In this document: positions 1 to 10,600 of the stretch, piece by piece
Layout: each line of letters starts with the position of its first letter
How positions within the stretch are numbered: position 1 is the first letter of the stretch
Origin: Pedobacter sp. FW305-3-2-15-E-R2A2
GTDB lineage: Bacteria > Bacteroidota > Bacteroidia > Sphingobacteriales > Sphingobacteriaceae
DNA: 64,000 nucleotides
Direction: 5' to 3'
Assembly: GCF_038446955.1 (NCBI RefSeq)
Contig: NZ_CP151803.1
Location: forward strand, 1,736,001 to 1,800,000
Notes under the pieces: generated by a model
The model's input: only the letters and a program-made list of their open reading frames with translations
Database searches by the model: none
Told to the model about the DNA's origin: nothing
Translations under genes and position numbers: made by a program

Positions 1-1
1 A

Positions 2-226
2 TCGGTCCTGATGACCCATCCGGAAAGAACAATGCCTTTTTGTATTAGAAATTATACCATCACAGATGGGAACGGAAATCAGCTCTTTGTTAAAAAAGAC
101 AATTACCAATCCATCAATATTATTGAACTGAAAGAGACCGTGTTAACCGATGAATTGACTTTGCAATTTGAACATCCATCGGCGGAGATACCAGCTGCAT
201 TATTTGCAATACGATGCTATAATTAG
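2..226 (+). CDS. C-terminal end of a protein truncated by the window edge, possibly a PUL-associated FAD-dependent oxidoreductase
   Basis: The frame is open from the first bases of the window, so only about the last 74 residues of a longer protein are visible. The tail contains NYTITDGNGNQLFVKKDNYQ and ends in HPSAEIPAALFAIRCYN, a compact beta-rich module. This resembles the C-terminal beta domain of FAD-dependent oxidoreductases (often annotated 'xanthan lyase') that sit beside SusC/SusD genes in Bacteroidota. That assignment is from memory of the family and is tentative. It lies 145 bp upstream of the SusC gene on the same strand and could belong to the same locus. An ATG at position 11 is internal and should not be taken as the start. 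Confidence 0.55.
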   Translation, partial: SVLMTHPERTMPFCIRNYTITDGNGNQLFVKKDNYQSINIIELKETVLTDELTLQFEHPSAEIPAALFAIRCYN

Positions 227-280
227 GTTTTTACCGACCTACGTAAAGCATTTGTTATCCTTTAGGTAACCTTGTTTTGC

Positions 281-288
281 TATTTTCG
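281..288 (+). promoter_or_regulatory. Candidate -7 promoter box for the first SusC operon
   Basis: TATTTTCG matches the Bacteroidota -7 consensus TAnnTTTG at 7 of 8 positions. It would start transcription near 292 and give an 80-nt leader before the SusC start at 372. A TTTG at 251-254 is a possible -33 element, but the spacing (26 nt) is longer than usual. Confidence 0.3.
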
Positions 289-371
289 GCATAAACCGCC
301 ACAGGGTCCGGGGAAGATAAAACCCCGGATCTAATGATCCTGAACCAAATAACCAAATATAAACTAAGTGC

Positions 372-3300
372 ATGAGAAAAATTTACCCGATTTTTGGAAC
401 AAGGCTATTGTTATCAATAGTGCTCTGTATGTCCCTGCAATTGCTCTACGGACAGTCAGCTTTACCTGTCAAATTGATTACCGGAATCGTATCCGATCAG
501 GAAGGAAAGCCCCTTATTGGTGTTAGCATCCAGTTAAAAGGAAAAACAACGGTTGTTTCTTCCGATAATAATGGGAGCTATAAAATTGGCGTTCCCGGTG
601 GGAAAGGAATTTTAGTATTCTCCTATGTCGGCTTTGTGGCAAAGGAAGTCAGCCTGGCGGAAGGAAGTACCTACAATGTAACGCTAAATGAGGATCCCAA
701 GGGATTGAATGAAGTGATTGTAATTGGCTACGGCACCACCACGAAGCGGGACCTGACCGGTTCGGTGGGTTCAGCAAATATGAAAGACATGAACAAAGCA
801 CCTGTGGGTACTTTTACCGAAGCTTTGGCGGGTAGGATTGCCGGGGTACAGGTTTCTTCTACCGATGGACAACCGGGAAATGAACTCAATATCGTAGTTA
901 GGGGAGCCAATTCTGTTACACAGGACAATGCACCTTTATACGTCATTGATGGTTTTCCTACGGAGACATCCACGGCCAACAGCATCAACAGTGAAGAAAT
1001 TGAATCGATTGAAGTATTGAAAGACGCTTCGGCTACGGCCATCTACGGGGCCCGTGGTGCAAACGGAGTTGTCTTGATTACGACCAAAAAAGGAAAAGTC
1101 GGCACGCCGCAAATCAGCTATGATGGCTGGACAGGCATCAATTCTATCCTTAAACAACAAGCGGTATTGAGTCCTTACGAGTTTGTTAAATATCAGTTGG
1201 AATTAAATCCGGAATTGTCCGGGGATATTTACCTTAAAAATGGACAAACGCTGGAAAGTTACAGAGACAGGAAAGGGGTCAACTGGCAGGATCAGATTTT
1301 TCGCAATGCCTATGTGCAGAACCATAGCCTTTCCTTACGCGGAGGGACCGAACAAACAAGGTATGCCATCTCCGGATCATTGTTAGAACAACCGGGGATC
1401 ATTGTAAACAGTGGTTTTCGCCGTTATCAGGGACGTATTGTGCTGGATCAGGAGATCAATAAAAAACTGAAAGTAGGCGTAAACCTGAACTATGTGGCTT
1501 CAAAGAAATTTGGAACAGTGGTGGCTGAGTCACAAACCAGTCCGACTGCCAGTTTGATGTACAGCGCCTGGGGCTTTCGTCCGGTAACCGGAAATATTGA
1601 TTTCGACGCCAATATCATCGATGAGCTTTATGATCCGGATTTAAATGCAACTGCAGATTACCGGATTAATCCACTCCTGGCAGCGCAGAACGAGTATAAA
1701 CCAGTTTTTAACAATACATTCGTGATCAATTCTTATCTGGATTACAAGATCTTGAAGAACCTGTCGCTGAGAATTACAGGGGGACTAAACAAAGCAAACA
1801 TCAGACGGGATATTTTCAATAATTCCTCCTCCCGTCTTGGAAACCCAAACAACAATAACAAAGTAAATGGCTCGGTTAACAATACCGAGATCACCAACCT
1901 TTTGAACGAAAACACACTGACTTACCAGACCAAATTTAAGGGAGGACATTCCTTAAAGGTGCTGGCCGGTTTAACGATGCAGGATGTCAGGGAGTATTCG
2001 AATGGCTTCTCTTCGATTCTAATCCCTAACGAGTCGCTGGGAATGAATGGAATAGGCGAAGGGCAGATTACAGTGGCGCCAACTTCAGATCTGAAGAACG
2101 GTTTGCTTTCCTACCTGGGAAGGATCGATTACAATTATAAATCGAAATATTTAATCACGGTATCCTTCCGCTCTGATGGGTCTTCCAGATTTCCGACAGC
2201 AAACAGATGGGCATATTTCCCTTCAGGAGCATTTGCCTGGCGCTTTACCGATGAGCCGTTCATGAAGAAACTGGGCTTTTTAGCTGATGGAAAACTGAGG
2301 GTAGGATACGGACATACCGGGAATAACCGGGTGGACGACTATGCATCCCTTACTGCTTTGAAAATGTTGCCTTCTTCCGGATATCCTACAGGAAATGTTC
2401 CGGGAAAAGGAATCGTGCCGGTGAACCTTGGAAATACAAAGTTGAAATGGGAAACTACCGTGCAGTCTAATGTCGGGATTGACCTGAGTTTCTTTAATAG
2501 CCGGATCGCCTTCACCGCCGATTATTACCATAAAAAAACACATGACCTTTTGCTGAATGCCACCTTGCCACCAAGCATGGGTTTCTTAACCGCATTTAAA
2601 AATGTAGGGAAGGTTTCCAACAGTGGTATTGAGCTGAGCATTACCACGAATAATATTAAAGGGGAGAAGTTCTCCTGGAATTCCAGTTTCAACATTGCCT
2701 TTAACAGGAACAAGGTGCTTGCACTCAATGACGACGAACCAAACCTGCTTTCGAGAGTAACCTGGGGGAATTTCAACAATGCCTTCCCTTACATCGCTGT
2801 TCCGGGAAAACCTATTGCCCAGTTTTATGGGATGAAGTTCGATGGTGTTTATCAGTATAGTGATTTTGATGTTCAGCCAAATGGTTCTTATGTATTGAAA
2901 CCTAATGTACCAAACAATGGGAATCCACGTGCGAACATCCTTCCCGGCGATATCAAGTTTAGGGATATGAATGGTGATGGTCAGATCGATGATTCGGACC
3001 GCAGTGTGATCGGGGATCCAAATCCTGTTCATATCGGCGGTTTTAGCAACAACTTCAGCTACGGTAATTTTGACCTGAACATTTTCCTGCAATGGAGCTA
3101 TGGCAATGATGTTTTAAATGCCAATCGCATTGAGTTTGAAGGAGGAGATCCGACCCAAAGAAACCTGCTGAACATGTTTGCTTCTTTTGCAAATAGATGG
3201 ACCCCTGAAAATCAAACCAATGATTTATACAGATTAGGCGGACAAGGCCCGGCCTATTATTCTTCACGTACGATCGAAGATGGCTCTTTTTTAAGGTTAA

Positions 3301-3524
3301 AGACGGTATCTCTTGGTTATAATTTACCGGTATCGGTGATGAAATCCTTAAAAATGAGAAGTCTGAGGTTTTCTGTCTCGGCTCAAAATCTCCTCACCTG
3401 GACCAAATATTCTGGTCTGGATCCGGAGGTGTCGACGAGACATTCTGCCCTTACTCCGGGATTCGACTGGTCGCCATATCCAAGACCGCGGTCGATCACG
3501 ATCGGATTGAATGCTAATTTTTAA
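372..3524 (+). CDS. SusC-type TonB-dependent outer-membrane receptor (locus A)
   Basis: This 1050-residue protein is a full-length SusC/RagA-family receptor that imports oligosaccharides through the outer membrane with TonB energy. A signal peptide (about residues 1-28, ending LLYGQS) is followed by a carboxypeptidase-regulatory-like beta domain (about 35-115; KLITGIVSDQEGKPLIGVSI), the SusC signature GLNEVIVIGYGTTTKRDLTG, a plug with VLKDASATAIYGARGANGV, and a C-terminal beta-barrel ending in SITIGLNANF. There is no STN domain, so it is unlikely to signal to an anti-sigma factor. It is followed after 32 bp by its SusD partner. The family assignment is secure; the transported glycan is unknown. 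Confidence 0.97.
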   Translation: MRKIYPIFGTRLLLSIVLCMSLQLLYGQSALPVKLITGIVSDQEGKPLIGVSIQLKGKTTVVSSDNNGSYKIGVPGGKGILVFSYVGFVAKEVSLAEGSTYNVTLNEDPKGLNEVIVIGYGTTTKRDLTGSVGSANMKDMNKAPVGTFTEALAGRIAGVQVSSTDGQPGNELNIVVRGANSVTQDNAPLYVIDGFPTETSTANSINSEEIESIEVLKDASATAIYGARGANGVVLITTKKGKVGTPQISYDGWTGINSILKQQAVLSPYEFVKYQLELNPELSGDIYLKNGQTLESYRDRKGVNWQDQIFRNAYVQNHSLSLRGGTEQTRYAISGSLLEQPGIIVNSGFRRYQGRIVLDQEINKKLKVGVNLNYVASKKFGTVVAESQTSPTASLMYSAWGFRPVTGNIDFDANIIDELYDPDLNATADYRINPLLAAQNEYKPVFNNTFVINSYLDYKILKNLSLRITGGLNKANIRRDIFNNSSSRLGNPNNNNKVNGSVNNTEITNLLNENTLTYQTKFKGGHSLKVLAGLTMQDVREYSNGFSSILIPNESLGMNGIGEGQITVAPTSDLKNGLLSYLGRIDYNYKSKYLITVSFRSDGSSRFPTANRWAYFPSGAFAWRFTDEPFMKKLGFLADGKLRVGYGHTGNNRVDDYASLTALKMLPSSGYPTGNVPGKGIVPVNLGNTKLKWETTVQSNVGIDLSFFNSRIAFTADYYHKKTHDLLLNATLPPSMGFLTAFKNVGKVSNSGIELSITTNNIKGEKFSWNSSFNIAFNRNKVLALNDDEPNLLSRVTWGNFNNAFPYIAVPGKPIAQFYGMKFDGVYQYSDFDVQPNGSYVLKPNVPNNGNPRANILPGDIKFRDMNGDGQIDDSDRSVIGDPNPVHIGGFSNNFSYGNFDLNIFLQWSYGNDVLNANRIEFEGGDPTQRNLLNMFASFANRWTPENQTNDLYRLGGQGPAYYSSRTIEDGSFLRLKTVSLGYNLPVSVMKSLKMRSLRFSVSAQNLLTWTKYSGLDPEVSTRHSALTPGFDWSPYPRPRSITIGLNANF

Positions 3525-3556
3525 ATAAGATCTATCACTAAAAAAATTATAGAGAT

Positions 3557-5122
3557 ATGAAAACGAAAATATTAATACTGCTGATGAGCATCATGATGCT
3601 TTCCTGCTCCAAACTGTTAAATAAAGATCCTGATTTCGTAACACCAGATACTTATTATAACACCGAAGAAGACCTGAGAAATGGCCTTAATGGAGTATAC
3701 AATAGATTAATTGATCCTAATGGACGGATGTATGGCCGTGGATTATACAGCTATTTTGTAGTGAGTGATGAAGCGTTTTTTAAAGGCATTTCAATTAACA
3801 ATATCCGCGTAATGGCGATGGATGCAAGTCATTTGGATATTGGACGGCTTTGGGAAGTATTGTACGAGGGAGTGAACCGGGCAAATTTGCTGTTGGAACA
3901 GGTGGATCAGGTGAGCATGGATCAAAAGCAACGGGATGCCATCAAAGGGGAGACCTTATTCTTACGGGGCTATTATTATTACCTCCTTGCAGATCTTTTT
4001 GGTCCTGTTCCCTTAAAACTGACTTCTACCAAATCACCTAATGATCCATACCTTCCCCGCGCTCCTTTAGCGGAAGTCTATGCTTCGATTGTAAATGACA
4101 TGCAACAGGCAGAAAAGCTGGTGAACGATATTGATTATTTCTCTTATAACGAACGGATCTCCAAAACGGGTGTGCAGGCGATATTGGCAAGAGTTTTTCT
4201 GAAAATGGCAGGAGCACCGTTAAAAGACGTGGACCGTTATAAAGATGCTTTAGCATATGCAGACAAAGTGATCTCCTCAAACAAACATGCGCTTAATCTG
4301 AATTATAAACAGATCTTCATCAACCATACCCAGGACATCAATGAAAAGAAAGAATGTATCTGGGAAATTGGAATGTATGGCAATAAAGTAGGAACAGTAG
4401 ACCTTGCAGGATCCATGGGCGTAGAAAATGGGATCGAGTGTCCAAGTGAGGCAATTGGCTTTTCGGGAGGAGCGATGAAGATCACGGCTAAATTGTATGA
4501 ACTTTTTGGTACTGCAGATACGGCAAGGAGAAACTGGAGCATAGCGCCTTACCGGTTTGTTGCCTCAGGTGGCAATACGGTAAAGACAAATTTTACAGAC
4601 AAGCAGATCTACGACAGGAATCCCGGCAAATGGAGAAGAGAGTATGAAACCGGGTCTAAAGCAAGGAGCTTTACCTCGACTAATTTTCCTGTGATCCGAT
4701 ATTCAGATGTCTTGTTGATGAAGGCAGAAGCGGAAAACGAAGTCAATGGTGGCCCTACACCGGCAGCTTACGATGCGATCAATCAGGTAAGAAGAAGGGC
4801 ATTTAATAAACCTCTGGGGACTGCAAATGCCATTTGTGATATCCCGGCAGGATTAAGTAAAACTCAGTTTTTAGCGACCCTTCAGGATGAACGTGCAAGA
4901 GAATTGTGTTTTGAAGGAATTCGTAAGCATGACCTGATCCGTTGGGACATCTACGTGAAAACAATGAACGACTTAGGGACGAGCATTACGGCTACAGCAC
5001 CTTCCAACTATAAATACGCAGCGAATGCCGGTAAAAATACGACAGAAAGAGATGTGTTTTTTCCCATTCCTACGACTGAATTAACTGTAAACAAGCTGAT
5101 CAAACAAAATAATGGCTGGTAA
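3557..5122 (+). CDS. SusD/RagB-type glycan-binding lipoprotein (locus A)
   Basis: A 521-residue surface lipoprotein that caps the SusC barrel and binds the glycan. The lipobox is visible in MSIMMLSCSK, with Cys at about residue 17. The SusD features are the N-terminal PDFVTPDTYYNTEEDLRNGL helix, the TPR-like GETLFLRGYYYYLLADLFG segment near residue 130, the conserved VLLMKAEAENEV near 388, and the terminal RARELCFEGIRKHDLIRW followed by FFPIPTTEL. Length is typical of the family. Its last codons overlap the start of the next gene by 11 bp, so the two are probably translated together. Confidence 0.96.
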   Translation: MKTKILILLMSIMMLSCSKLLNKDPDFVTPDTYYNTEEDLRNGLNGVYNRLIDPNGRMYGRGLYSYFVVSDEAFFKGISINNIRVMAMDASHLDIGRLWEVLYEGVNRANLLLEQVDQVSMDQKQRDAIKGETLFLRGYYYYLLADLFGPVPLKLTSTKSPNDPYLPRAPLAEVYASIVNDMQQAEKLVNDIDYFSYNERISKTGVQAILARVFLKMAGAPLKDVDRYKDALAYADKVISSNKHALNLNYKQIFINHTQDINEKKECIWEIGMYGNKVGTVDLAGSMGVENGIECPSEAIGFSGGAMKITAKLYELFGTADTARRNWSIAPYRFVASGGNTVKTNFTDKQIYDRNPGKWRREYETGSKARSFTSTNFPVIRYSDVLLMKAEAENEVNGGPTPAAYDAINQVRRRAFNKPLGTANAICDIPAGLSKTQFLATLQDERARELCFEGIRKHDLIRWDIYVKTMNDLGTSITATAPSNYKYAANAGKNTTERDVFFPIPTTELTVNKLIKQNNGW

Positions 5123-7697
5123 ATTAAGATGGCTGATATGCCTTTTTCCATTTTCCGTTTTTGCGCAGTCCCAAGGACCTTCGCTTGCTAATGGTCAGTT
5201 GAATCTCGAATGGGTAAATTCTGCAAAAGGGTATCACCTGAATAAAATATCGGTCCTTAACAAAGGATCATGGATGGAGTTATCTGCAAAAACCTCAGGG
5301 GAGTTTTCTGTCCTGTATGCTGCGGATACGCTATCCCTGAAGGAAGTAAAACCAACAACGAAGGGGCTTGATTTTCCGGAATCTATTTACCGCTATATTA
5401 TACCGATCTGGAAGCAAGCGATTTCTGCTGTTCAGCTAAATCAGGCGGGGAAAGCGATTGATTTTTATCCGGACAGGAAAAAGGAAATCAGGGACCAGCT
5501 GATCTTTCAGAAGGAACATGAGCTGTTTTCCCTAAACGCTGCCTGGGCCTTTGATGCACAGCACCCGAACGACTTGAAAGTGACGATAAAATTGAAAGCG
5601 AAAAAGGCTGGTTATTATTCCATTGCTTCGCCGGAGCTGGCTCTTTTTGATAAAAGTAATTTTAAATGGGCTACTGTTCCGGGCGTTTTTCAGGGGAATC
5701 AGTTAAATGCTAATTTTATCAATGCCTATGCCTATGGGCAGGGAATCCCGGATGTGCCGGTGATGGTAAGGGAGCGTACGGCTTCCACATTATCGCCCTT
5801 GGTGCAAAACAGCCAAAACATCACCCTGGCGGTAATTCCGGAGCCTGGAACAGGACGGGATCCCTGGGCATTTGATGCCAAAACTCAGGGGAACTGGAAT
5901 ATTGGGCTATCTGTGCTGAACAGAAAGGGCAATATGATGCCAACGGTATATCACCCGGTACTGGGAGAAAAGAAATCTTATCTGGAGAAAAATGATTCGG
6001 TTAGCTTTTCTTTCAGGTATACCATCCGCGCGGAGGATTGGTTTGCGGTCATGAAACATGCGGCGAATGACGTATATCGGTTTAAAGAGGTGCTGGCCTT
6101 GAAGAAAACAGCTTCTTCTTTGACCAACCGGGTATGGAGAATGGCAAACTATGTAGTGGACGACAGCCTTTCTATGTGGCAGTTGTCGCCCTATAAAAAC
6201 CTGGAAATCGGTGCGCAGAAATACCTGGGTGGCGTGTATGGCTCCCAAAAAGATGCGATCAAAAATTCAGACTATGGAGCGATGTGGATGCTTGCGAGGT
6301 TAACGGGCAATCAGAAACTGATCAATAGCCGCCTTCCTTATGCGAGAAACTTTAAACTGGCGCAACAGCATTCGGCCAAAGGTTTTTTCTATGGTGCTTC
6401 GGAAGGACAATACTTTTTGCAAAACAGCGGGAAATTTACGGAAGAGTGGGGGCCTTATACAGAACCTATCGGAAGTACTTATTACCTGATGATGGACATT
6501 GGAAACATGTTGTTGTTTAATCCGGAGGATGCTGGTCTGCGTGAGGAATTAAAGCTGGCCGCTGAGAAACTATTGTCCTGGATGAAACCGGATGGAAGCT
6601 GGGAAGTTGCCTACGACAATAAGACCAATGAAGCAATGTTTAAGGATGTTTTAGACCTGAGGCCTACCTTCTACGGCTTATTCATTGCCTATAAATTATT
6701 AGGAGATCAAAAATACTTAGCAGCGGCCAAAAAAGGGGCCGACTGGTATATCGAACAGGCCATCAATAAAGGATCTTTTATCGGTGTTTGTGGGGATACG
6801 AGGTTTGCACCCGATTTTGCAACGGCACAGAGCGTACAGGCTTTACTGGATCTTTACGATGTGGTTAAAGAAAGTAAATATCAAGACGCGGCCATTGCTG
6901 CGGCTAAAATTTATACGGCATCTGTTTATACGCATCCCATTCCTTCCCTGGCGCAAAAACAGGTAAATGGAGTTAAAAGAGCAGACTGGGAAATCAGTCA
7001 GGCGGGATTAAGTTTTGAGCATGGAGGGATCCTTGGATCTGCCAATCACCATGGGCCAATTCTATTGGCGAGTCATGCAGGGATGTTTCTCCGGATGTTT
7101 TCAATTACCAAAGATTCTTTGTTTCTAACGATGTCCAGAGCTGCGGCATGGGGCAGGGATGCTTTTGTGGATCAAAAAACAGGCGTGGCTTCTTATTATT
7201 GGGATGCAATGGATAAGGGAGCAGGTCCATTTCCGCATCATGCCTGGTGGCAGATTGGCTGGATCATGGATTATTTGCTTTCAGAAGCAGACCTTCGCTC
7301 GCAGGGACAGATCTCCTTTCCGCGAGGTTTCATTACCCCTAAAGTAGGTCCGCATCAAACTTATGGTTTTGCTCCGGGTAAAGTGTATGGCACAACCGCG
7401 TCCTTAATTTTAAGGGAGGGCTTGCTGAAGGTCGAAAGTCCTTATGTAGAATATGTGACGGCATTTAATGCGGATCAACGAAAGTGTTTTGTGGTACTGA
7501 TGAACAATAGTGAGCAGCCCCTGAAGACGGAGGTTTTGCTTAATCCGGAGAAAATTCCGGGCTTTTCCGGGACATTGTCAAAAGAACTTGCTGTTATCGA
7601 TACAGCTGGCAAGCGAACGGTATTAAGCAGCAATTCCAATTCTCTGAATATTGAATTAGCCCCTTTTGGCTTAAAAGTAATAGAAGTATGCTATTGA
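5112..7697 (+). CDS. Secreted protein of probable alpha/alpha-barrel fold, putative glycan-active enzyme (first paralogue)
   Basis: An 861-residue protein with an N-terminal signal peptide (MAGKLRWLICLFPFSVFAQS). The first 320 residues look beta-rich. Residues of about 337-745 are helical repeats with many aromatic and acidic residues (DLRPTFYGLFIAYKLLGDQ, HHAWWQIGWIMDYLL, FEHGGILGSANHHGP), the look of six-hairpin glycosidases or lyases. A C-terminal beta module follows from ISFPRGFITPKVGPH at about residue 732. The C-terminal third clearly resembles that of the next gene. I cannot place it in a numbered CAZy family, and related Bacteroidota proteins are sometimes annotated only vaguely. It overlaps SusD by 11 bp and the next gene by 10 bp, which argues for one co-translated operon. 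Confidence 0.75.
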   Translation: MAGKLRWLICLFPFSVFAQSQGPSLANGQLNLEWVNSAKGYHLNKISVLNKGSWMELSAKTSGEFSVLYAADTLSLKEVKPTTKGLDFPESIYRYIIPIWKQAISAVQLNQAGKAIDFYPDRKKEIRDQLIFQKEHELFSLNAAWAFDAQHPNDLKVTIKLKAKKAGYYSIASPELALFDKSNFKWATVPGVFQGNQLNANFINAYAYGQGIPDVPVMVRERTASTLSPLVQNSQNITLAVIPEPGTGRDPWAFDAKTQGNWNIGLSVLNRKGNMMPTVYHPVLGEKKSYLEKNDSVSFSFRYTIRAEDWFAVMKHAANDVYRFKEVLALKKTASSLTNRVWRMANYVVDDSLSMWQLSPYKNLEIGAQKYLGGVYGSQKDAIKNSDYGAMWMLARLTGNQKLINSRLPYARNFKLAQQHSAKGFFYGASEGQYFLQNSGKFTEEWGPYTEPIGSTYYLMMDIGNMLLFNPEDAGLREELKLAAEKLLSWMKPDGSWEVAYDNKTNEAMFKDVLDLRPTFYGLFIAYKLLGDQKYLAAAKKGADWYIEQAINKGSFIGVCGDTRFAPDFATAQSVQALLDLYDVVKESKYQDAAIAAAKIYTASVYTHPIPSLAQKQVNGVKRADWEISQAGLSFEHGGILGSANHHGPILLASHAGMFLRMFSITKDSLFLTMSRAAAWGRDAFVDQKTGVASYYWDAMDKGAGPFPHHAWWQIGWIMDYLLSEADLRSQGQISFPRGFITPKVGPHQTYGFAPGKVYGTTASLILREGLLKVESPYVEYVTAFNADQRKCFVVLMNNSEQPLKTEVLLNPEKIPGFSGTLSKELAVIDTAGKRTVLSSNSNSLNIELAPFGLKVIEVCY

Positions 7698-10600
7698 AAA
7701 AGACAATAAAGAAGATAAACAAGCTGAGCTACGCCTGTTATTTTAGGTATGTGGTGTTTTCCTGCTGTGTTTTTACCTCCGGTAAAGTGTATGGACAGGC
7801 ACAAAATACTTATTTTATAGAAGCAGAAGATTTCCAGTTTCCTGCGGGTTGGGTCTTTAGTAAGGAAGCCGGAACAAATGTTTCTGGTAAAGGGGCTTTA
7901 TTTGCAGCGGCATCTAAAGATCCGGTTCCGGATGCCATGACGGTGATCTCCCTAAAAACGAAAGGCAGCTTTTTTGTCTGGACCAGATCCAGAGGCTATG
8001 CAGAGAATCAACCGGGAACGCGAAAGTACCTGTTGTCGGTAAATGAGCAGGAGATGAGTCTGGAGTCCGGCAGACATCTTTCTGAAGGATATGCATGGGA
8101 AAAGGTAGGTCGTATTGATCTTGATACTGGTGAAAATGTGTTGAGCTTAAAAAATACCAGTGGGAATTTTGTGCGTTGTGATGCGATAGTGTTGAGCACC
8201 GATGAGGCTTTTAATCCGGGTAAGGAAGGCTTATCCCTTACAGCTTATGCCATAAAACCAACCCGGGTGAAGGAAACTCCCGCAGTGTTAAATATAGCCG
8301 AAGCGGCTTCTTTTGCGAAGAAGGAAAAACTACTTGGTACACTTTCTAATGCTCAGCTAAAGCTGAGTTTCGAAGAGGTGATAAACGATAAGACGGGGAA
8401 ACGTCAGCTAGTGGCGACTACAGCCATCTTTCAGGATAAAGGATGGGCGACTTTAAAAGCGCAGGTAGAAGAAAACCGGGTCTTCCTGTTGAGTACTAAA
8501 AAAGCTAAAATAGAATTTGGGGCTTACTTTGCCTCCTGGAAGAATACGGCAAGTTTAACGGAGTTTGTGGTTAAAGGTAAAACCTATAAGCCTATGGATC
8601 AGAACGGGGCGAAGAATCCTTTTCTGGCTGGCGAACTTTCTGCTTGTCAGCCTTCAGCGGTGAAACAGGTGTCTCCAGAAGTGCTTTGGGTAACTTATCT
8701 GACGGATAAAGGCGAAGAGGTTAAAGGAATCTGGACACTTAAACCCGGAGCATCGCATTACGAGCTGAGTTTGGAATATTCAGCCAAAGAAGAAGGCTTT
8801 TACAGCTTTGTAGTTGCTGCCTTTCAGGATGTTTCTGAGCAGGAGGTGCAGCAGGTACAGCTTCCACCGATGTTTAATTATAAACGTTTGCCAACAGACC
8901 CGATCCTGATTCCGGGAGCGATGACTCCCCAACCTCTGGCCATCGTGGAGCTTGGCCGGGACAAGCCACTGAGCTTCTTTGTAACGGGTTCTTTAACTGA
9001 TTTTCCATTAGACTGGGGTAAGGACAATACCTCCCGGATTGGTTTCTCCCTTAAGAATGCGTTTAATCAGATTCAGCCTGTTGCATTTGCACCTGTTCTG
9101 GGGTTGGAAGATTCAAAACTGCGTGCAGGTCAGTCCTTAAAAAGAACATTTAACCTGGGAGCGGTAGCTGAAAACTGGAATGGGGCATTGGAATACATCT
9201 CCAATTCTATTTACGAGGTAAAGGACTATCGTGCTCAGGACTCCAGCTCCTTAACCAATGCTGCATTTAACATGATTGATCTGGTCAAAAATGACGACGC
9301 TTCAGGATGGAATGCACAATTGAAAGGCTTTTACGATATAGAAGCCGATCCGAAGATTGCGCCAACGGTGGCTCAGTCGGCCCCACTGGCCCTGATCTCT
9401 GCAGCGATAATGGGCCGGGATGAAGAGCTTTACCTAAGCCGTGCTTTGCCTACCATAGAATATACTTTATCAAGAAGTGCATTTAGATGGGCTAAGGCGG
9501 TTGGTGCGCCATATAACCTCAAAGAGGCTTCATTGGTATTAGACCCTTATAAAAATGTACAGTTTAATACGGCCTATTTTGATGCGTTAAACCAGTTGTT
9601 GGAGGAAAAGAACCCATGGCTGGTTCAGGTAGGAATGCCGGATCAGCAACCCAGAAAGCTGTCGGGCTATAGCGTAAACCTTCCGGCATGGACACAGGAA
9701 TTGGCGGCCTACCGACTCACAAAGGATAAACAATGGCTGGATAAAGCAGTTTTACATGCCAGGGAATTTTTACAAAAAGAAGTTTATGGGCAAAAGACAG
9801 AAGTCTTAACGGCACAGCCATTTTACAATACCTCATTTTATCCCTATTGGTGGGATTTGATGGACCTGTATGAAATCAATAAAGACAAAGTCTTTTTAGA
9901 TGCAGCTAAATATGCTTCGTTTTTTACCATCGCGGGGATCCGTTCCTATCCGCTTGTTCAAAATCAAAAACAGCGGATTCATGAAGGAGGGCGCTACGAG
10001 GGCAATACGAATTTATGGTGGAAAGACGGAAAGAAATTCCGTTTAGGATTTCCACGAATAGACGGAGATGTCACAGAAAAAGAAGTTCCTCAATCGCTGA
10101 TCTCCCCGGTAGGACTGGGGCTCGAACAACCTGTGACCTTCTTTCTTCCCAATAAAAATGTACGCCATATCTTCATGTCGACCTGGGCGCCACATTTACT
10201 GCGCCTTTCTGCGGAAAGCAACAAGGATATTTTTGAAATCTATGCGAGGAATTCCATCATTGGTCGTTTCTCTAATTATCCGGGGTATTATGCAACAGGT
10301 TTTACCGACCTGACTTACCAGGCAAATTACCCGTACAAAGGACCGGATATCAATTCCATTTATTACCACCACATCTCTCCACACCTTGCTTTTACCCTTG
10401 ATTTTCTGGTTACTGAAGCGATCCAGAGGTCTAAAGGAAAGATCACTTTCCCATGGGGGAAACAAGAGGGCTTTGTTTGGTTTAACAACCGGATTTATGG
10501 GGCCGGCAAGGGAACTGTTTTTGACGATAGCCGTGTAAAACTTTGGCTAAAGAAAGGCCTTGTTCATATCGGCAATCCCGCGATTAATTATATTACAGGG

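Noticed and set aside
2586..3092. Minus-strand open frame of 168 codons
   Set aside because: Lies wholly inside the SusC barrel in antisense; no start signal or family.
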